Shown: positions 6,324 to 6,750 of the stretch, in pieces
How the letters are laid out: every line of letters begins with the position of its first letter
Numbering within the stretch: the first letter of the stretch is position 1
NCBI GenBank assembly: GCA_947461985.1
Contig: CANHNT010000109.1
Location: 1-6,750, forward strand
Length of the DNA: 6,750 nucleotides
Source of the DNA: Bacteroidota bacterium
GTDB lineage: Bacteria > Bacteroidota > Bacteroidia > Chitinophagales > Chitinophagaceae
Direction: 5' to 3'
Notes under the pieces: generated by a model
Database searches by the model: none
What the model was told of the DNA's origin: nothing
The model's input: only the letters and a program-made list of their open reading frames with translations
Translations under genes and position numbers: made by a program

Positions 6324-6750
6324 AAGAATTTATCTTTTTTAGGATTTTATTAGCAACTTCTAATGTTTTAAAGCCATCTTCCATGGATACTTTAGGATGC
6401 TGTTTTAGCAAAATACTGTTTACAAAGTCATTAATTTCAATTTGTAATATATTTTTTTCATTAAAGGTGGTTGACATGACCTGCAATTCCTTACCAGCTT
6501 CAGTTTGATTTTGTAAGGAAATTAAATCTGTCTTTTGGTTTAAAAAATCGACCGAATAATAGGAATCTTTCTGAAAAATGCGCATTTTGTTCATTTCTTT
6601 CAAGGATATTCTGCTGGCTGTAAAATTCGCAATGCAGCCATTGGTAAATTCTAATCGAGCATTGGCAATATCTTTAAAATCACTGATGACCTTTATTCCA
6701 GTGGCAGAAATTCGTTTAATTTCACTTTTTACTATGGACAGTACAATGAA
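6310..6750 (-). CDS. Gfo/Idh/MocA-family oxidoreductase, C-terminal part (5' end outside window)
   Basis: The frame is open from the right edge to a TAA at 6312-6310, giving 146 residues. A TTG at 6603 can look like a start but is internal: the codons before it read FIVLSIVKSEIKRISATG, then IANARLEFTNGCIANFTASRIS, continuous with KEMNKMRIFQKDSYYSVDF. This is the C-terminal alpha/beta domain of Gfo/Idh/MocA NAD(P)-dependent oxidoreductases, including the family's 'a.l.f.nG..a.l.asR.s' strand pair. Usual length is about 320-330 aa, so the Rossmann domain and the catalytic Lys/His motifs lie outside the window. Members oxidise or reduce sugars, nucleotide sugars and related alcohols; the substrate here is unknown. 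The lipoprotein ATG follows 38 bases later on the same strand. A role in preparing sugar for the glycosyltransferase is possible but unproven. Confidence 0.88.
   Translation of the reverse strand, partial: FIVLSIVKSEIKRISATGIKVISDFKDIANARLEFTNGCIANFTASRISLKEMNKMRIFQKDSYYSVDFLNQKTDLISLQNQTEAGKELQVMSTTFNEKNILQIEINDFVNSILLKQHPKVSMEDGFKTLEVANKILKKINSFGEE

Noticed and set aside
6310..6603. Stand-alone 97-aa protein starting at TTG 6603
   Set aside because: The frame continues without a stop to the window edge and the upstream codons match the same Gfo/Idh/MocA domain, so this is an internal codon.

Overview
The window looks like a piece of a Flavobacteriia chromosome (Bacteroidota, Flavobacterium-like). 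The DNA is AT-rich, roughly one-third G+C by eye. No start codon has a Shine-Dalgarno-like sequence. The tRNA gene is preceded by a TTG / TAnnTTTG promoter of the Bacteroidota type. There is a fossil of a type IX secretion (T9SS) sorting domain, a class of signal confined to this phylum, and the encoded proteins look flavobacterial throughout.

Layout: the left edge (2-532, + strand) holds the C-terminal 176 codons of an isocitrate dehydrogenase. Then comes a 263-base non-coding stretch with a probable terminator, a frameshifted T9SS C-terminal sorting-domain remnant, and a strong bidirectional terminator. Everything further right lies on the minus strand. Reading in the direction of transcription from the right edge, the order is: the 3' part of a Gfo/Idh/MocA-family oxidoreductase (open to the window edge), a 286-aa lipoprotein of unknown function, a 473-aa polyprenyl-phosphate glycosylphosphotransferase (start of surface-glycan synthesis), a 1002-aa exported M1 metallopeptidase with an apparent C-terminal outer-membrane beta-barrel, and finally tRNA-His(GTG) with its own promoter.

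The minus-strand genes are packed tightly. There are 37-38 bases between oxidoreductase and lipoprotein, a one-base TAGTG stop/start overlap between lipoprotein and glycosyltransferase, and about 52 bases between glycosyltransferase and peptidase. They look like an operon or overlapping operons with an envelope theme: lipid-linked sugar synthesis in the inner membrane, a lipoprotein, and an outer-membrane peptidase. That theme is inference from order and localisation signals, not a demonstrated pathway.

The window is mostly conventional. The points most worth a second look are the T9SS sorting-domain fossil, the replaced NADP-specificity residues in the isocitrate dehydrogenase, the peptidase/barrel fusion, and the translationally coupled lipoprotein/glycosyltransferase pair. 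I saw no CRISPR array, insertion sequence, phage gene or defence system.
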